The notes beneath the pieces are model-generated. The model had not been told where the DNA came from. It saw nothing but the letters and a program-made list of their open reading frames with translations, and searched no databases. From Adiantum capillus-veneris (taxonomy: Eukaryota > Streptophyta > Polypodiopsida > Polypodiales > Pteridaceae): 64,000 nucleotides of DNA. The DNA lies in assembly GCA_014529385.2 (NCBI GenBank), contig CM043944.1, positions 66,416,895 to 66,480,894 of the forward strand, read 5' to 3'. This document shows, one piece after another, positions 33,481 to 45,553 of the stretch. Each line of letters opens with the position of its first letter. The stretch's first letter is position 1. The translations under genes and the position numbers were made by a program.

Positions 33481-34640
33481 TGTTAATGTATCTGAAGGTC
33501 AAACTCTTGTAGGATCTCTGCCCATCGAGCTTTTCTACCCTTCAGTTCATTTTGACTTGAAAGCCATTTCAAAATTTCATGGTCTGTCCGGACCTCAAAA
33601 GTGCCACCATATAAATAGTGTCTCCACTTTTTTAGAGAATGCACAATCGCCAGTAACTCTCGCTCATAAGCCGAGTAGTTACGCTGCGCACGATCTAACT
33701 TTTTACTTTTAAATGCAATTGGGCGTCTCTTTGCAGTAATACGGTCCCAATGGCCTCATTACTCGCATCTGTCTCCAAGACAAATAGTTTGATTGGATCG
33801 ACGATCGTTAAAATTGGTGTGGCTGCTATAGCCACCTTAAGCATTTTAAAACTTCTTTGTTGGGATTCTCCCCAATCTATGTTTTTAGTTTTAGACCTTA
33901 ACTGGTCCGTCAATGGGACTGTGATCTTCGCGTAGTCCTTTACGTATTGCCGGTAAAAACCTGACATGCCAAGAAAAATCTGCAGTTCATCCACATTCTT
34001 TAACGCTAGCCATTTAATAATAGCTTCCACTTTATCTGGCTCCATCCGCGTGCCTTCGGCAGATATAATGTGGCCCAAATAATGTATTTCTTTTTCAAAG
34101 AAATCACATTTCGTTTCTTTTGCAAACAGATTGTGTTTGCGTAATAACTCAAACACCAAGCGCAAATGCTCTAAGTATTCTTTAGGTGTCTTATTGTACA
34201 CTAGAATGTCATCTAGGAAAACCACTACGAATTTCCCCAGATATGGATGTAATACCCTGTCCATCAGCGTCATAAATTTCACTGGAGCATTGATTAGCCC
34301 AAACGGCATAACCAAAAATTCAAAATGCCCAAAATGGGTCCTAAATGCTGTCTTCGCAATATCCTCTAACTTGATTCTAATATGATGATACCCTGATCTC
34401 ATGTCGATCTTTGAAAATACTTTAGACCCAAAGAGATGATCAAATAGCTCGTCCATAAGTGGCATTGGGTATTTGTTCTTAATTGTAACCTGATTAATTG
34501 CTCTATAATCTATGCATATATGCATAGATCCATCTTTCTTCTTTACCAGAAGAATGGACGATGCCCATGGACTTGAACTAGGCCGAATAAAGCCTTTGTC
34601 CAAATATTCTTTTAGTTGTTTTTCCACCTCCTATGCTTTG
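33481..34640 (-). pseudogene. Element C reverse transcriptase and RNase H
   Basis: Open 34627-33695: RT with [12 protein letters not shown], the [13 protein letters not shown] motif, [10 protein letters not shown] and an intact FLDD catalytic box, then the start of RNase H ([10 protein letters not shown]). A frameshift near 33710 moves the rest of RNase H (YERELLAI Glu, VRTDHEIL Asp) into another frame down to about 33480. The [10 protein letters not shown] and SSSPWAS strings match the RT remnant at 59.6 kb, so C and E belong to the same lineage. Confidence 0.9.
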
Positions 34641-35775
34641 GAGTGGCTAAGTCTATAAGTAGGCTTGCTTATAGGTTTTGACCTAGCATAACTTCGATGC
34701 CGTGATCCACTTCTCTTTATTCAAGAAATACATCCTGAAATTCCTCTAATAAATTCTTTAAAACATCTACATACATTTTCTTAAGGGTCTCACTTGCCTT
34801 GGATTTTTTTATCTTTTGAATCACATGCATGCCAAACAGGGTTTTCAAACAGTGGGTCTCGTCCAAGACTATTTATTTTTTGGTGTTTTACGTAAACATC
34901 AGTTATGGTTTTATTTATAGAAACAAAATTTAAAAGAGGGCAACAAGCATATACCTCTGCTAGGCCTCTGCGGACCGAGTGACACAACACCATGGAAGAA
35001 AGTGGTGTAGAGGGGATACTACCGTCACCCTGGAGGGTAGTGACCCTTCCTCCATGTTCAAACTGTAGCGTATTGTGCAAATAACTCTGCACTAGGCTAG
35101 GACTAAGGCTATACAACCATTCCCTACCCAGATATAAGTCTTCTCTTGCCAAGTGCATGACCTGAGCGTCTAGTGATGCCTAATAGTCTTGGATCATCAA
35201 AAAGGACTCCCAAGACTAGCTATGGTATTCCATACCGTCTTATCATAACTGTTGGCCAAGCCAACAGTGTACTCATGATCACTCTGTGTCTCAGTCAAGC
35301 TTAACTTCTTGACTAATGAGTAATTCAAGAAGTTGTGACTAGCCCCATCGTCTATAAAGACAGTGACTTTACGGCCACCTAGGGTACCATACATGCGCAT
35401 CATGTCTTGGAGACCTGCGCTCAGCTGCCACATCGTCGGTGTCATTGAACAAACATGACGTTCGTTACAATGATACACGGTCACCTCTTTGAACTCTGCG
35501 GAACTAAGAGGAAGCCTCTGCACCGTATGCAACTCGCTAGAGGATTTGACATCTCTCTTGGGCTCGCTGCAACTCGTGCTAGCTTTTAACTTTGGAGACT
35601 CAGCTTTAGTGTGTCCCACCTCCCTACAGCTGAAGCAACCATTTTCCTTACGTGCTTTAGCATACTGCTTCTGTTTATGGGTTTTCAACTCCCTCTTTTT
35701 CTTAAAAGATCGTTTTTTTAAAAGACCAACGACCATCTTGATTCCCCTTGTCTGTTCTATCCCCTGGCCTCTCAC
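34640..35775 (-). pseudogene. Element C nucleocapsid and protease
   Basis: Open 35775-35197 then 35158-34790. A zinc knuckle CFSCREVGHTKAES has Ser in place of the last Cys. The protease active site reads FIDDGASHNFL, with Asp where Ser or Thr is usual, near 35347. The second part holds LGREWLYSL, the conserved protease end. A stop and frame change separate the parts. Confidence 0.75.
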
Positions 35776-36953
35776 TACGGAACTCTTTTCTTTTAAATCC
35801 TAACCCCTTTTTATCCCCGCCCCATTGTACCCCATCTCGCGCACCACGACGCTTGATGTCATCCTATATCTACGCATATTTAATGGCCTCAAATAGATAT
35901 GTAGGTGCTAACAGCTCTAAGTACTCAAGGTACTCAGGTATCTCTTGAAGCCCCGTAGTTTTTGGAATGCATCGATTCCTTTCAGCTTGTGTACGATCTC
36001 CCTGCAGTCAGAGATATACTGAGTCAGAGATATACTGAGTCAGGGACTTGTTCTCCAAAGAACATTTATCCCACAACTCCCAGCTTATCTCCGCCTCATT
36101 AGCTGGCAAGAATTCTTTGCTAAACATCGTTTGAATTCCAAGCAAGTGGTAGGACAAGGTGTTAAACTTATCCACCTCTTGTATGCCTTGCCAATCAATG
36201 AGAGGCTAGTCTCTACGGGCTGCACGCGACTAGGCTGCTATCGCAGCGCATGTAAATCGGACCACCTGGCTAGGAACATGTTCACTGAGTCCTTGTCTCG
36301 CTCCCGTTTCTCACCCCCAAAGCTTGGCGGCTTTAGGTCTTTAAGCAAATACGAAGTTGTCTCTACGGACGGCCCCGCCGGTAAATCGATTGGTACCCCT
36401 ATGAACACTGGCAAGGCTATGCTCACCCGTGCCACAGGGGCCCGTCTGCCATGAGGAGTGGGAACACTAGTCGAAGCGGCCGTCAACGCATCTAATCGCG
36501 TGGAGATGCCTTGTAGCATCGTGACCATGATAGTTTGTATCTTCTCTAAGGTCGTAAGCATGGCAGAAAAATAATGGTACATCCCGCTAGAGAGCTCCGT
36601 CTCTGACAGGAGGTCAACCGAGTCAGCGAGGTCATAGTCATTCAGGCCGTACTCCAAGAGGCCCTCGTCGTCCCCAGCCTCGGTGTCCATATCTCCCGAC
36701 TCATCGGTCAGAAGAGGCTCATTAGGTAAGGTGGCCTCTACAGGTGCGCCGGGTCTAGGCACAGCGTCTGCGAACGTCGAGGGCGCTTGTGGGTCACGTG
36801 AATCTTAACCGGTGAGCGTACCTCGGGACAGGTCATTATCTGACGTTTGCGGCCAAACAATTCAGTCGGGGTTAAGCTTGCGACCGAAGAGAGGAGTCTG
36901 GAAAATCTTGCGGGAGTAGGCGGGGTGGGAGACTGACTACAACGAGCAGACAT
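35776..36953 (-). pseudogene. Element C Gag
   Basis: Probable start at 36953 (MSAR). Frame changes near 36750, and the second part (36762-36238) contains LKDLKPPSFGGEKRERDKD and a following FLARW segment that closely resembles the Gag of element E at 58.05 kb. A stop follows and the remaining capsid region to 35776 is decayed. Short tandem duplication cagagatatactgagt near 36010-36045. Confidence 0.75.
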
Positions 36954-37750
36954 TTTTTAATTTTCTTTCAAATTTAAAGAAAATGCAAAAATTGTAAAAT
37001 AATGCTAATTAAAAGAGCGTAGTGATTGTCGAAATTCTTGCCAAATTTATTTTGCGGAAAAACTTGCCTGAAAAAAACCCCTTGCCGGAATCCTCTTATA
37101 CGAGAAGGACTTTCCAGTGCCGAATTCTCGATTGCCTCAAAGTTTTTGCGAAAAACTGTTGCGGAGTTTGTGGGGGAATGGACTCTTAAGGCAAAAAGAG
37201 TAAGTGGGTAGCTTTTAATGTGAAAGCCATAATGTTATCACACAAAAAAATGACGAAAAACTTCTCTGTACAAATCTCCGAGAAGAAAACGGGCGAAGCT
37301 CGAACAATGGAAGAGATAGAGGACGATGGTGGAGCTTTGGTTTCTATGGGCAAGAGGTTGAGAGCTAGTTGGGGTTACGCCCCTGGCAAAGAGAGAGAGA
37401 GAGAGAGAGTTCCAAAATCTGCTATGCGGCGGCGTCAGGGACGGAGGAGCGGGCAACGACGCTGGAGAGCTGGGCGGCGGCGGCGGAGGGCCAGATGGCG
37501 GCGCCTCTGCGGGCACTGCTGGCCTGATTCCTCCAGGCTCTTCTTTTCTTCCTCCTGGCACCCCCCTTCTCTTTCCTTCTCCACCCTTCTCTTCCTCCTC
37601 CAATCTTTCCTTCACCTCCTTCTTCTCTCCCCTTCTTCAAAGCTTTAATGGCTTCTTCAGTTCCTGCTCCTACTCCTTCTTCGATGGCTTCAATGGAGGA
37701 AACTCTTCCTTCACTTCCATGGAAGCTTCAAGCAAGCCTGCACCTGCAAG

Positions 37751-37788
<38 letters not shown>

Positions 37789-37991
37789 ATGTAATGGGCC
37801 GAGTGTAATGGAGATGAGTATGAGGGTGTGTGTGCAGGGAGCTCTGTGTGTAGCTTCTTCTTGCTCAAGCTCACTATGTAAACTCACTACTGACACACAA
37901 ATCTCACCCTTATCCCCAATAATTAAAAATTATTCTCACTCAATAGACTAAGGTCCACCGAGCCCGCTTCACGCGTCCGGTGTCGACCCAA
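36954..37991 (-). other. Element C leader
   Basis: About 1 kb between the primer site and Gag, containing a GC-rich segment (37425-37530), pyrimidine-rich DNA and a (GA)n run at 37757-37785. No credible ORF. Confidence 0.6.
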
Positions 37992-38003
37992 GCTTTGATA
38001 CCA
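37992..38003 (-). other. Primer binding site, tRNA-Met type
   Basis: Minus-strand TGGTATCAAAGC, one base from the 5' LTR edge, as in the LARD family. Confidence 0.8.
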
Positions 38004-38004
38004 A

Positions 38005-38252
38005 TATTACATCGACATAATACCGCTTCGGGTATTCTGACAGGATGGGTCTGGCTCTCCACCCAGCCATAGAGGAGAATGAGGAGTCCCTCCCTATTTT
38101 CGGGCTATATGGTGTGTGGCCTGCCAGCCACCCGTGCACTCTGGCATGAGCGTCCTCTCCCTCTGAACCCTGGATGACCCCTGTCGTGGCGCATCGGCCA
38201 CGGCCACGGCCTCGGCGGATCGTCCGTCACTGGCCTTACAGCCTACGTGACA
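38005..38252 (-). repeat. Element C 5' LTR
   Basis: 248 bp, homologous to 31566-31836 with several indels. Target duplication tttat follows at 38253-38257. Confidence 0.9.
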
Positions 38253-38257
38253 TTTAT

Positions 38258-39207
38258 ATAAAACTTGGCAGGCAGGGCCCTATAGAGCCAACATAATGTG
38301 TAACCATTATTATTGGATTTCCTCCTTGTTGTGATAGAAGTAGATACGAAGTGAGTAGAGACCTTAGCGTAGCTAGCGGTGACACTAATGAAGTCTTTTA
38401 CCATATTCATGCCTGTAAAATCTTTTTTTTTATAAAAGTGCTGACATCCGCAACTTGTCACAACCACACTTTATTCAGCATCAGGCCGCGACGCGCAGAC
38501 CATCCCTTGCCCACGTCCAAAGTGTGCCCAAGGGGTATTGAACCCCCCCGCCCCCCCCTCCCCCCAAAGGTCCAATACACTAACCACTTGGGACAACCCA
38601 CTTGGACTATGCTTGTGAAGTCTTACTAAAATTCATTCTCGTGCATAAATAAAGTAATACCAATAACCCTCTTATGTAACCCCTTGTGTAATAGCAAGCC
38701 CTTGCATTTGTTCTTTGCCGTTGCCTTCATACTCATCAATCCTGAGTGTAGAATTTGTTATAGCACGGCTAATTTGTGTGCACTCTGGAGTGGAGAAAAG
38801 CCCTATGCAATTTTTTTAAGGCTTTCCCTTTTAGTATAATCACCACACCTTGTCTTAACTTTGGCAATTTGATTCCAATGACTAAAACCTGGCTAGTGTA
38901 TTCTTTATAGTGTTGTGGACATGGCAACCTTATCTCACAGAGCTTATGGGCTTGTGAGTGTTTCTTCCTCATCTGGCTCTCCATATTCTGAGGTCACCCC
39001 TCGTTGGCGACACCCTTGTTGTGCCTCAACGCTAAGCAGCCTCCTAATTGACATGCGAATGCTTGGCAACTTGAAAGGCTGTGAAGAGCATCCTTGATCA
39101 TTCTCCATGGAGGAATGAAACCTCAAGGACATGCAACTTGGCATTGCAAGACCATCTGCTCACCTAGAATGTATTGGCCCACGGGAGCAACACCACAACC
39201 ATTTGGC

Positions 39208-39260
<53 letters not shown>

Positions 39261-40066
39261 TAACATCTACGAAAGGCCAAAATCAGCCTATGAAAAAAAT
39301 TAGTGTGCAAGTATGGTGTATCCTATGGTATCCAGTAAACAAAAGCAATACTAAAATGAAAACTAAGCTAATAAGAGTATCATTTGTAAGGTGCAATATA
39401 AGCTATGAGGGGGTGATTGAGGATGGACTTCTATCACTAGGAAATGCCTCACTATATGCATGAGGTATATAATCATGATATGCAAAAAATAGGTCCATCT
39501 AAGATCATATTGAGGATGTAGAATGCTGTACATGAATGGGGGAACAAGCGCTCTCTGACAAATATGCCAAGGTCTGCTTGGAAGCGGGCAAGTCTCTCCA
39601 TCTTCTCTGTGTCTTCGATCCCTGTTAGCTCTATGGTGGAGTTCGAGAAGTTGAAACACGGACACTCTCTCTCTTTAGCTGGCCGAAGTTTGTTGGCTTG
39701 CTGTAATGTCACCCCTCGCCCAAAAGTGGTCTGAAAGAAGTCTGTGATGTGACTCTGTAGTAATCCTCCTCTCTGTGCAGTGGGTGTTTGTGGAAGGATC
39801 TCTCTGTGTCTCCAAATCTCAAGCAAAAAGCGTCCCCTGTCTCCAAAAACTGGCATAGGGAGCAGGGCTCTCCAAAGAGGGTTGGGTACCGCTCTCTAAT
39901 AACTGTGTATGCGTTGCATCTACAAACAAAGTGTTCCTCACACTCTTTCTCTATGCAGCATAGTGTGCATATCCTCTCTTCTCAAGGAGTTTGAGTTGGT
40001 CTGCCAATCTCTATCTCAAGGCGATGTGAACAACCGTGAGCTTACCAAAAACCACCTGGGCGGCAT
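38258..40066. other. Flanking DNA without recognisable genes
   Basis: Includes a C-rich tract at 38546-38567 and (GA)n at 39209-39254. Nothing coding was recognised on either strand up to the CACTA terminus. Confidence 0.5.
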
Positions 40067-40363
40067 CACTACAAGAGGTTGTGTGCTCTTGTGACGCTTT
40101 TAGCGACGGAAATACACTGGGTTTTTATAACCCCCGGCGTCGCTAAGAGCGTCGCTATGAGCGTCGATACGGGGACGTCGCTATGGCAGTCGCTAGAAAC
40201 GTCGCTATGAGCGTCAATACGGGGACGTCGCTATGGAAGTCGCTATAAGCGTCGCTATATAGAGACGCCTATAGCGACGCTGCAGGGCCATCAATAGCGA
40301 CGCTTATAGCGACATTGTAGAGCCTAATATAGCGACGGTCATGGCGACGCTCAAGATGAAAAT
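40067..40363. repeat. CACTA terminus with subterminal CGTCGCT/AGCGACG array
   Basis: At least ten copies of a 7 bp core, CGTCGCT or its complement AGCGACG, occur in both orientations, often as gCGTCGCTat, in the first 300 bp. Such arrays in CACTA elements are binding sites for the element's own DNA-binding protein (known for En/Spm TNPA). The core here is this element's own version. Confidence 0.85.
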
Positions 40364-40760
40364 TTTTTGGTGACAGGGCATTCACCCATCAACCATATTA
40401 AATGTTTCATTTGTCTATTTACCTTTGAAAAAAAGTGCAAAGGTAAATATAGACCCAAAATAGTCACCCACAAAACAATATAATCATTAACTCCATCATC
40501 CATAGTACGTATTTTATTTGCAAAATAAAGATACAAAAATGGCAAGCGTGAATTGATGAAAGTAAATCAATGACAATTGTACACATAGGCAAAATCACTT
40601 GATTGTTAATCATTGCAAATGTAATAGTTACAAACCATTATCATTATTTTAAAAATATACATGGTTTTCAAAAAGACGTATAAAAGTCGATCATCTCATG
40701 ATACATAATCTATGACAAAAAGAAACTAATGCTATCTAGCTATGGCTAAACTGACGTCGT
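40364..40760. other. CACTA 3' non-coding region
   Basis: AT-rich sequence between the last exon of the Transposase_24-like gene and the subterminal array. No ORF on the sense strand; presumably the 3' UTR and terminator of the gene. Confidence 0.5.
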
Positions 40761-42219
40761 TTAATCAGACGTCTCATCGCGTCGAAGTGCCGTATCTATC
40801 GGATTCTGCAAAAAAAACAATAAGATAGCTTTTTGTAAGTATAAACATATAGCGACCTTTATAAAACAATACAATAAATAGAAAAGAATAAACCCTAATA
40901 CTAACCATGCCGCCGCGAGAACTCAGGATGTCTATAAGGGCGTTTAAGCCCTTCGTGCCTGCGTACTCACGCTCGTACGGTGTGGGATCACGTCCTGTAA
41001 ACGACCGCTGTCAAAAATACAAAGAATCCATTATGTTAGAATTTCAAATCCCATAAACCCTGAACTATCAAACATAGATGCGAAAACACTTACAAAATCG
41101 GTCTCAAATGATGTCCACCCGCCGCTCCCCAAGTGGTGCGAGCTCCCTGCATCTACTTGCGCTCTGGCTGCCTCCTTTTGTTGCTTCCACTTGTCGGGAT
41201 TCTCGCGCGCTTCTTTCTTCGCATGCTTCCAATCTTCTTTGGCCAGCCAATCTGGTCTGCTCCACCCCCGGGGTCTTCACTAAGGATTACCGTATGGTGT
41301 CACGTGAGTGTACAATAGGGGGGGTTTATGAGGCCAAAAAGGTAGATTTTACAAAGGAGGGTACCGTATATAGGGGGTAAAATGGCAGTTTTGGTGCACG
41401 TAGGTGACGTCTTCGTAGTACTACTAGTGAATCCCCCGGGGCTCCACCCATGCTTGATTGCTTTTGCACTTCGGAATGATTATGCTTGCAGTATTCGCGC
41501 ATTCGAACCTTCATCACATCTTTATTGAAGCAGTCGTTCTGTGTTGGAACGGCAAACTCGTCATGAAGCATGTTGATGACTCTGTCTTTTAATTCATTTG
41601 GTACTTCACTCCACGTGTTTAGTATGTAGTGTCTAAACACCTGAGAGAAAAGACCGCGCATGCGCGAAATCACCTTCTTGCCTTCATCATCCAAGATAAT
41701 GCCGCCGCTAAAGTCGACGGAGTAAGGTAAGCCCTCTCACCGTTGACGCGTGAACCTGGGTGTCTTGGCAGGGGTCTCTAGCGGCGTGTCAACGGGGGTA
41801 CGGATGCCAGGTGTCTCCACTAGAGTCTGAGCCCCGAAGCGAGGAGTGTCCACCGGAGTGACTCCTGGAGGAGTAGCTAGTGGTGTGTAGCTGCGGGGAA
41901 CGGCAGTCAGCAGCGCAAAACGTGGTGTCGATGGCGATACCGTGGCTGGTGTCGGGACGGGCAAACAAGGGAAGGGTAAAGAGCCTCGTCGAACACGAGG
42001 TGGTGTCGAAGCATCGGTGGCGCCACCCCCACAACAACCGCCACCACCACCACCACTAGAGCACCGGTGCCTAGACGAGTGTGAAGATCGTCTCGTCGAC
42101 ACCGAAGCTTCGGAGCGCACTGAGGACTCCGAAACAGAGGGAGATGCGGATGGAGTAGGAACCCGCGATGGTGCGCTAGAGCGATGACGCTCCACGTACC
42201 ACTGTCTGTGCTGGGGTCA
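40761..42219 (-). pseudogene. CACTA second gene, Transposase_24 (Ptta/En/Spm)-like
   Basis: Exon with a Ser/Pro-rich start and Gly and TP-repeat region (42195-41740), then the Transposase_24-like domain (41735 downward: W-S-E-V-P-N-E-L-K and MREY regions). TGA at 41737-41739 interrupts one continuous frame. After an intron the domain continues at about 41270-41100 (KEDWKHAKKEARENPDKWKQ), then at about 41010-40907 (TGRDPTPYEREY), a donor at GTTAGT, and a last short exon ending at TAA 40761-40763 after a TTTTGCAG acceptor. In CACTA elements this protein works with the TNP2 transposase, probably as the DNA-binding partner. Splice sites are inferred by eye. Confidence 0.7.
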
Positions 42220-42315
42220 CAAAGAACAAAGAAACTCCTCATCATCCATACCTGCATTAAACACAGGAACATTTAAACTTAATATTGATTGAATGGAGTA
42301 GAAAACATGGAAAAG

Positions 42316-42381
<66 letters not shown>

Positions 42382-42726
42382 GAGGTGCTCGTCGTCTCTG
42401 CTTATGAGAACATACCTAGAGCATACGTACCTGGAGTGGACGCAAAGACCATTAAATACAATGACGCAATGATGCATATAAATACAATGACGCAATGACG
42501 CAATGACGCAAATACTTAAAGAGCCAGAGTTTTTACAAAACGGAGCAAAATTGTTCAAAACGGAGAATCGTACAAGAACTTGAATGTGCTTGTAGCTTTG
42601 GAATGTTCAAAGGCTAGCAGCAACAGAAAGCATTCTTCTTCTATTCAACTTGAGTGATGGAGAACAAGTGCATAACTCTGAATTTACAAAATGAAACAAA
42701 ATTGTTCAGATACAATATTTATGGCT

Positions 42727-45553
42727 TTAAGAGATCTCTCTCTCATCCTCGCATAGCTCAACATAACTTCCTATATCTATATAGAGCTCTCCATTTAAAC
42801 AGATGTCCTCTGTTTCATTTTGTAGATCCTCTGCATGCACCCCATAGAGAGTAGTAGCTTGATGTTCGTCTGGCACCACCTCCACGGCTTCTGACTGAGC
42901 ATCTTCTCCGATCTCCTCCATTGATGCCGCTGTGATTGGCACATGATAGCCTTCATACGTCCGTGCACTACGAGGGACTACCTCTATGACGTACCACCAG
43001 TTTGATGCGGACTTTGTAGGATGAAATATCACCTGCCAGAGCCACATAACCTACATGAGAGCTTCCAAGCACATAAATTCTAAAATGGGATGTTAACTAT
43101 TTACATACTTGTTCACAATGCTCGGGTAGTACGAAAGTGTCTCTTAGGTCAGTCCATTTCTTAGTTAAATCCACCTCAAGAAAACCAGACTCTCCTCTAC
43201 GCACAGTAGCGTTGAGACTCTCCATGATTATCTTGAACCATTGCACGTCGAACAAGTCGACAAAAAATCCTCTATAATTGATCCTCAAAATCTCGTGTAG
43301 CGTGCCGAAGTAAGTGAGTTCCGCCACCACAGGATCTGCATCAGAGGACCGTCGTCGACTAGACTGTTCAAATTTTGCCATGATTCCACAATCTTGAGTA
43401 AAACGTTTTTTGCGATCCGTTCCACCCTAAAATGTCGACCTTTACACGATGCTGCTGTGTATGACTTATACTACAACCAAAAAAGATTATGAGTGGCCGT
43501 TCAAACATCTAGAAAGTTACTAGTCGTACATTGCAAACTTACCTTGGTCGCGCAAATCCTAGAGTACTCCCACTCTTTCTCAGTCACTTATTCACCGCAC
43601 TGTTGTGCGCTTTTCAATTTGTTGTGCAACCATCTTAAGCTCATGAATGTTGGTAGGCTCTCCAGACCCGTCGGATAGTGCATCAGTGGTCGTCTTCCCC
43701 GTCTCCACTCGATTCTTGCCCTTTGTCGCTTTTGCTTTGCATCCTCATATTGTGAAATCCACTTCTGCATGACTGGATTGTGAGGCATGCAAAATCGGTT
43801 GATTTTAGCCTCCAGATCTTCCGTCATCTTCTTCTCAACACTGCGTTACACATGACAATTCTAGATATGCGCTCATCATCTATGGTTCGTCATAGCGTGT
43901 CCCGGGATTTATCAAATCCGTCTAGCCACTCTCCAATGTACACTAGGGACTCTGATGCCAGCCAACCTTCTGCCACTACCCTCCGGATGTGCCTTCTGGT
44001 GCACATATCCCTTGAGCGTTTTCATGAAACGTTCTAAAAAGAACATCCATCTGGAATGTACTGTGCCAGCTATTTCCACCTCATCAACTATGTGAACAAG
44101 AAGATGTACCTGAATGGTTAGCATGGTAGTAGGAAAATGTTTTTCAAACATGCACACAGCCTTTGCAGCGTTTAGTTTGGCGAATGGTATGGAATCTACA
44201 TTGATCTCCTTTTGTGAGATCCATTGCACCAACTTCGCAAGTTTGTAGATTGTTTTATGGACGTCAAGAGACAAACATCCCTCAATGGCAACTGGTAAAA
44301 TAAATTGCAAAACACCTGCAACAATGATATTAAAGTCCACACAAATTTGTTACAAAATTTTCACTATGATATACTCCACTATGAACATACCTGACACATT
44401 TTATTCCAGTCGTGTGACTTCAAAGCGATAAGCTTTCCTTCTTTAGTAAAACACGTTTGGAGCGAATGCATTACGCCAGTGGGGGTCCGCAAAGATCGAA
44501 TGGTCTCTTTTACTTTGCGTTCTTGGGCTCCTTTGAGAATCCATGGTGCTTTAGGGAGTTTTATCGATCCATCGGACGCTGTTTGCGGCCAACATTGCTC
44601 CATACGATCCACATTTCTAAGGTCAACTCTGGCTCCCAAAGTATCTTTCTTGTCGGTCAGATGGTCCCATAGTAGATTACCCACATTCTTGAATATGTGC
44701 ATTGGATCGAGCAAGTGATTGATCATGAGTCGGGGCCAATATGGTAACTCGTACCATAGAGATAGTCTCTTTATCCCTGGAGGAAATCCGTCCTCACACA
44801 TCTCCTTTTGCTCTAACCATGCTTGTGCAGACATCCTCGGTGGCTCTCTTCCCAAAAAGTCGTCTTGTAACACATGATTCTTTGGAAGATACGCTTGATG
44901 ACCTTCGTAGATTTGCTTCTTCAATGAGGGCGCCCTACGTGCATTCAGTCTAGGTCCACATGTGACACATGCTCTGTAGCCGCTTGTTTGAAGCCCTGCA
45001 TGCATACGCATGATAATAGATCATCTTGAGGAAAACCAAGATTTACAGTGTCTGAGTGAGGAGTGTAAATAGATCACCTGAGCATTCTGTTAGTCCGAGA
45101 TAGTCATGCATGGTCCACATTAGAATGCCTCTGATCAAAGCATTCCGTCGATCTGTGTGTCGGCTCATATCCACCACCTCTATGCCAATCCACAATTATT
45201 GTATCTCTTGCAATAGTGGACGAAGATACACATCCATATTCTTCACTTTATATCGCCCCAGCACAATCAAGCTTAGTCATAGGTGCCCCTTCTTCGTAGT
45301 CAACCACCACGGGGGAATGTTGTAGTTGACGATGACAACGGGCCATACACTGTAAGATGTTGATCTTTGACCAAATGGATTTACGCCATCCATAGCCAGG
45401 CCTAAGCGCAAAATTTCGAGCTTCCTTGGCAAAATCCGACCATGTTCCATCTATATGTTTCCAGGCTGCACAATCTGCAGGAATCCGTAGCACACCATCT
45501 GAAGATTTATTCTCCTCATGCCATGATGCTAGGGCGGCCATGGACTTACATTC
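42727..45553 (-). pseudogene. CACTA TNP2-like transposase, 3' part
   Basis: Catalyses excision and integration. Exons by eye: 45553-45078 (IPADCAAWKHIDGT motif; later MDVYLRPLL and WTMHDYLGL after a frameshift and one TAA), 44995-44391 (YLPKNHV, WYELPYWPRL, DPMHIFKNVG, LKSHDW), 44315 to about 43900 (LPVAIEG, SRWMFFLERFMK, GYVHQKAHPEGS; another frameshift after PEGS), 43827-43588, 43381-43109 and 43032-42727. The last two splice in frame across GTATGT/GCAG into a DUF4216-like region (TYFGTLHEI, WWYVIEVVPR). Several donors read CAG|GTGATC. The gene is dead through frameshifts and stops. Confidence 0.85.

Larger units (their letters stand above)
31566..38252 (-). mobile_element. Complete chromodomain Ty3/gypsy element (element C), inactive
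   Basis: 6.7 kb on the minus strand: LTRs 38005-38252 (5') and 31566-31836 (3'), 5 bp target duplication tttat, primer site TGGTATCAAAGC (37992-38003), purine tract at the 3' LTR. Gag, zinc knuckle, protease, RT, RNase H, integrase and chromodomain all occur in order but across several frames. The integrase catalytic Glu is Lys and the chromodomain Trp is a stop. LTRs have diverged more than those of elements A and B, so it is older. Confidence 0.92.

Noticed and set aside
33142-33486. 114-codon plus-strand ORF with a hydrophobic amino end
   Set aside because: Antisense to the RNase H/integrase region of element C, whose motifs can be read on the minus strand. A chance shadow.
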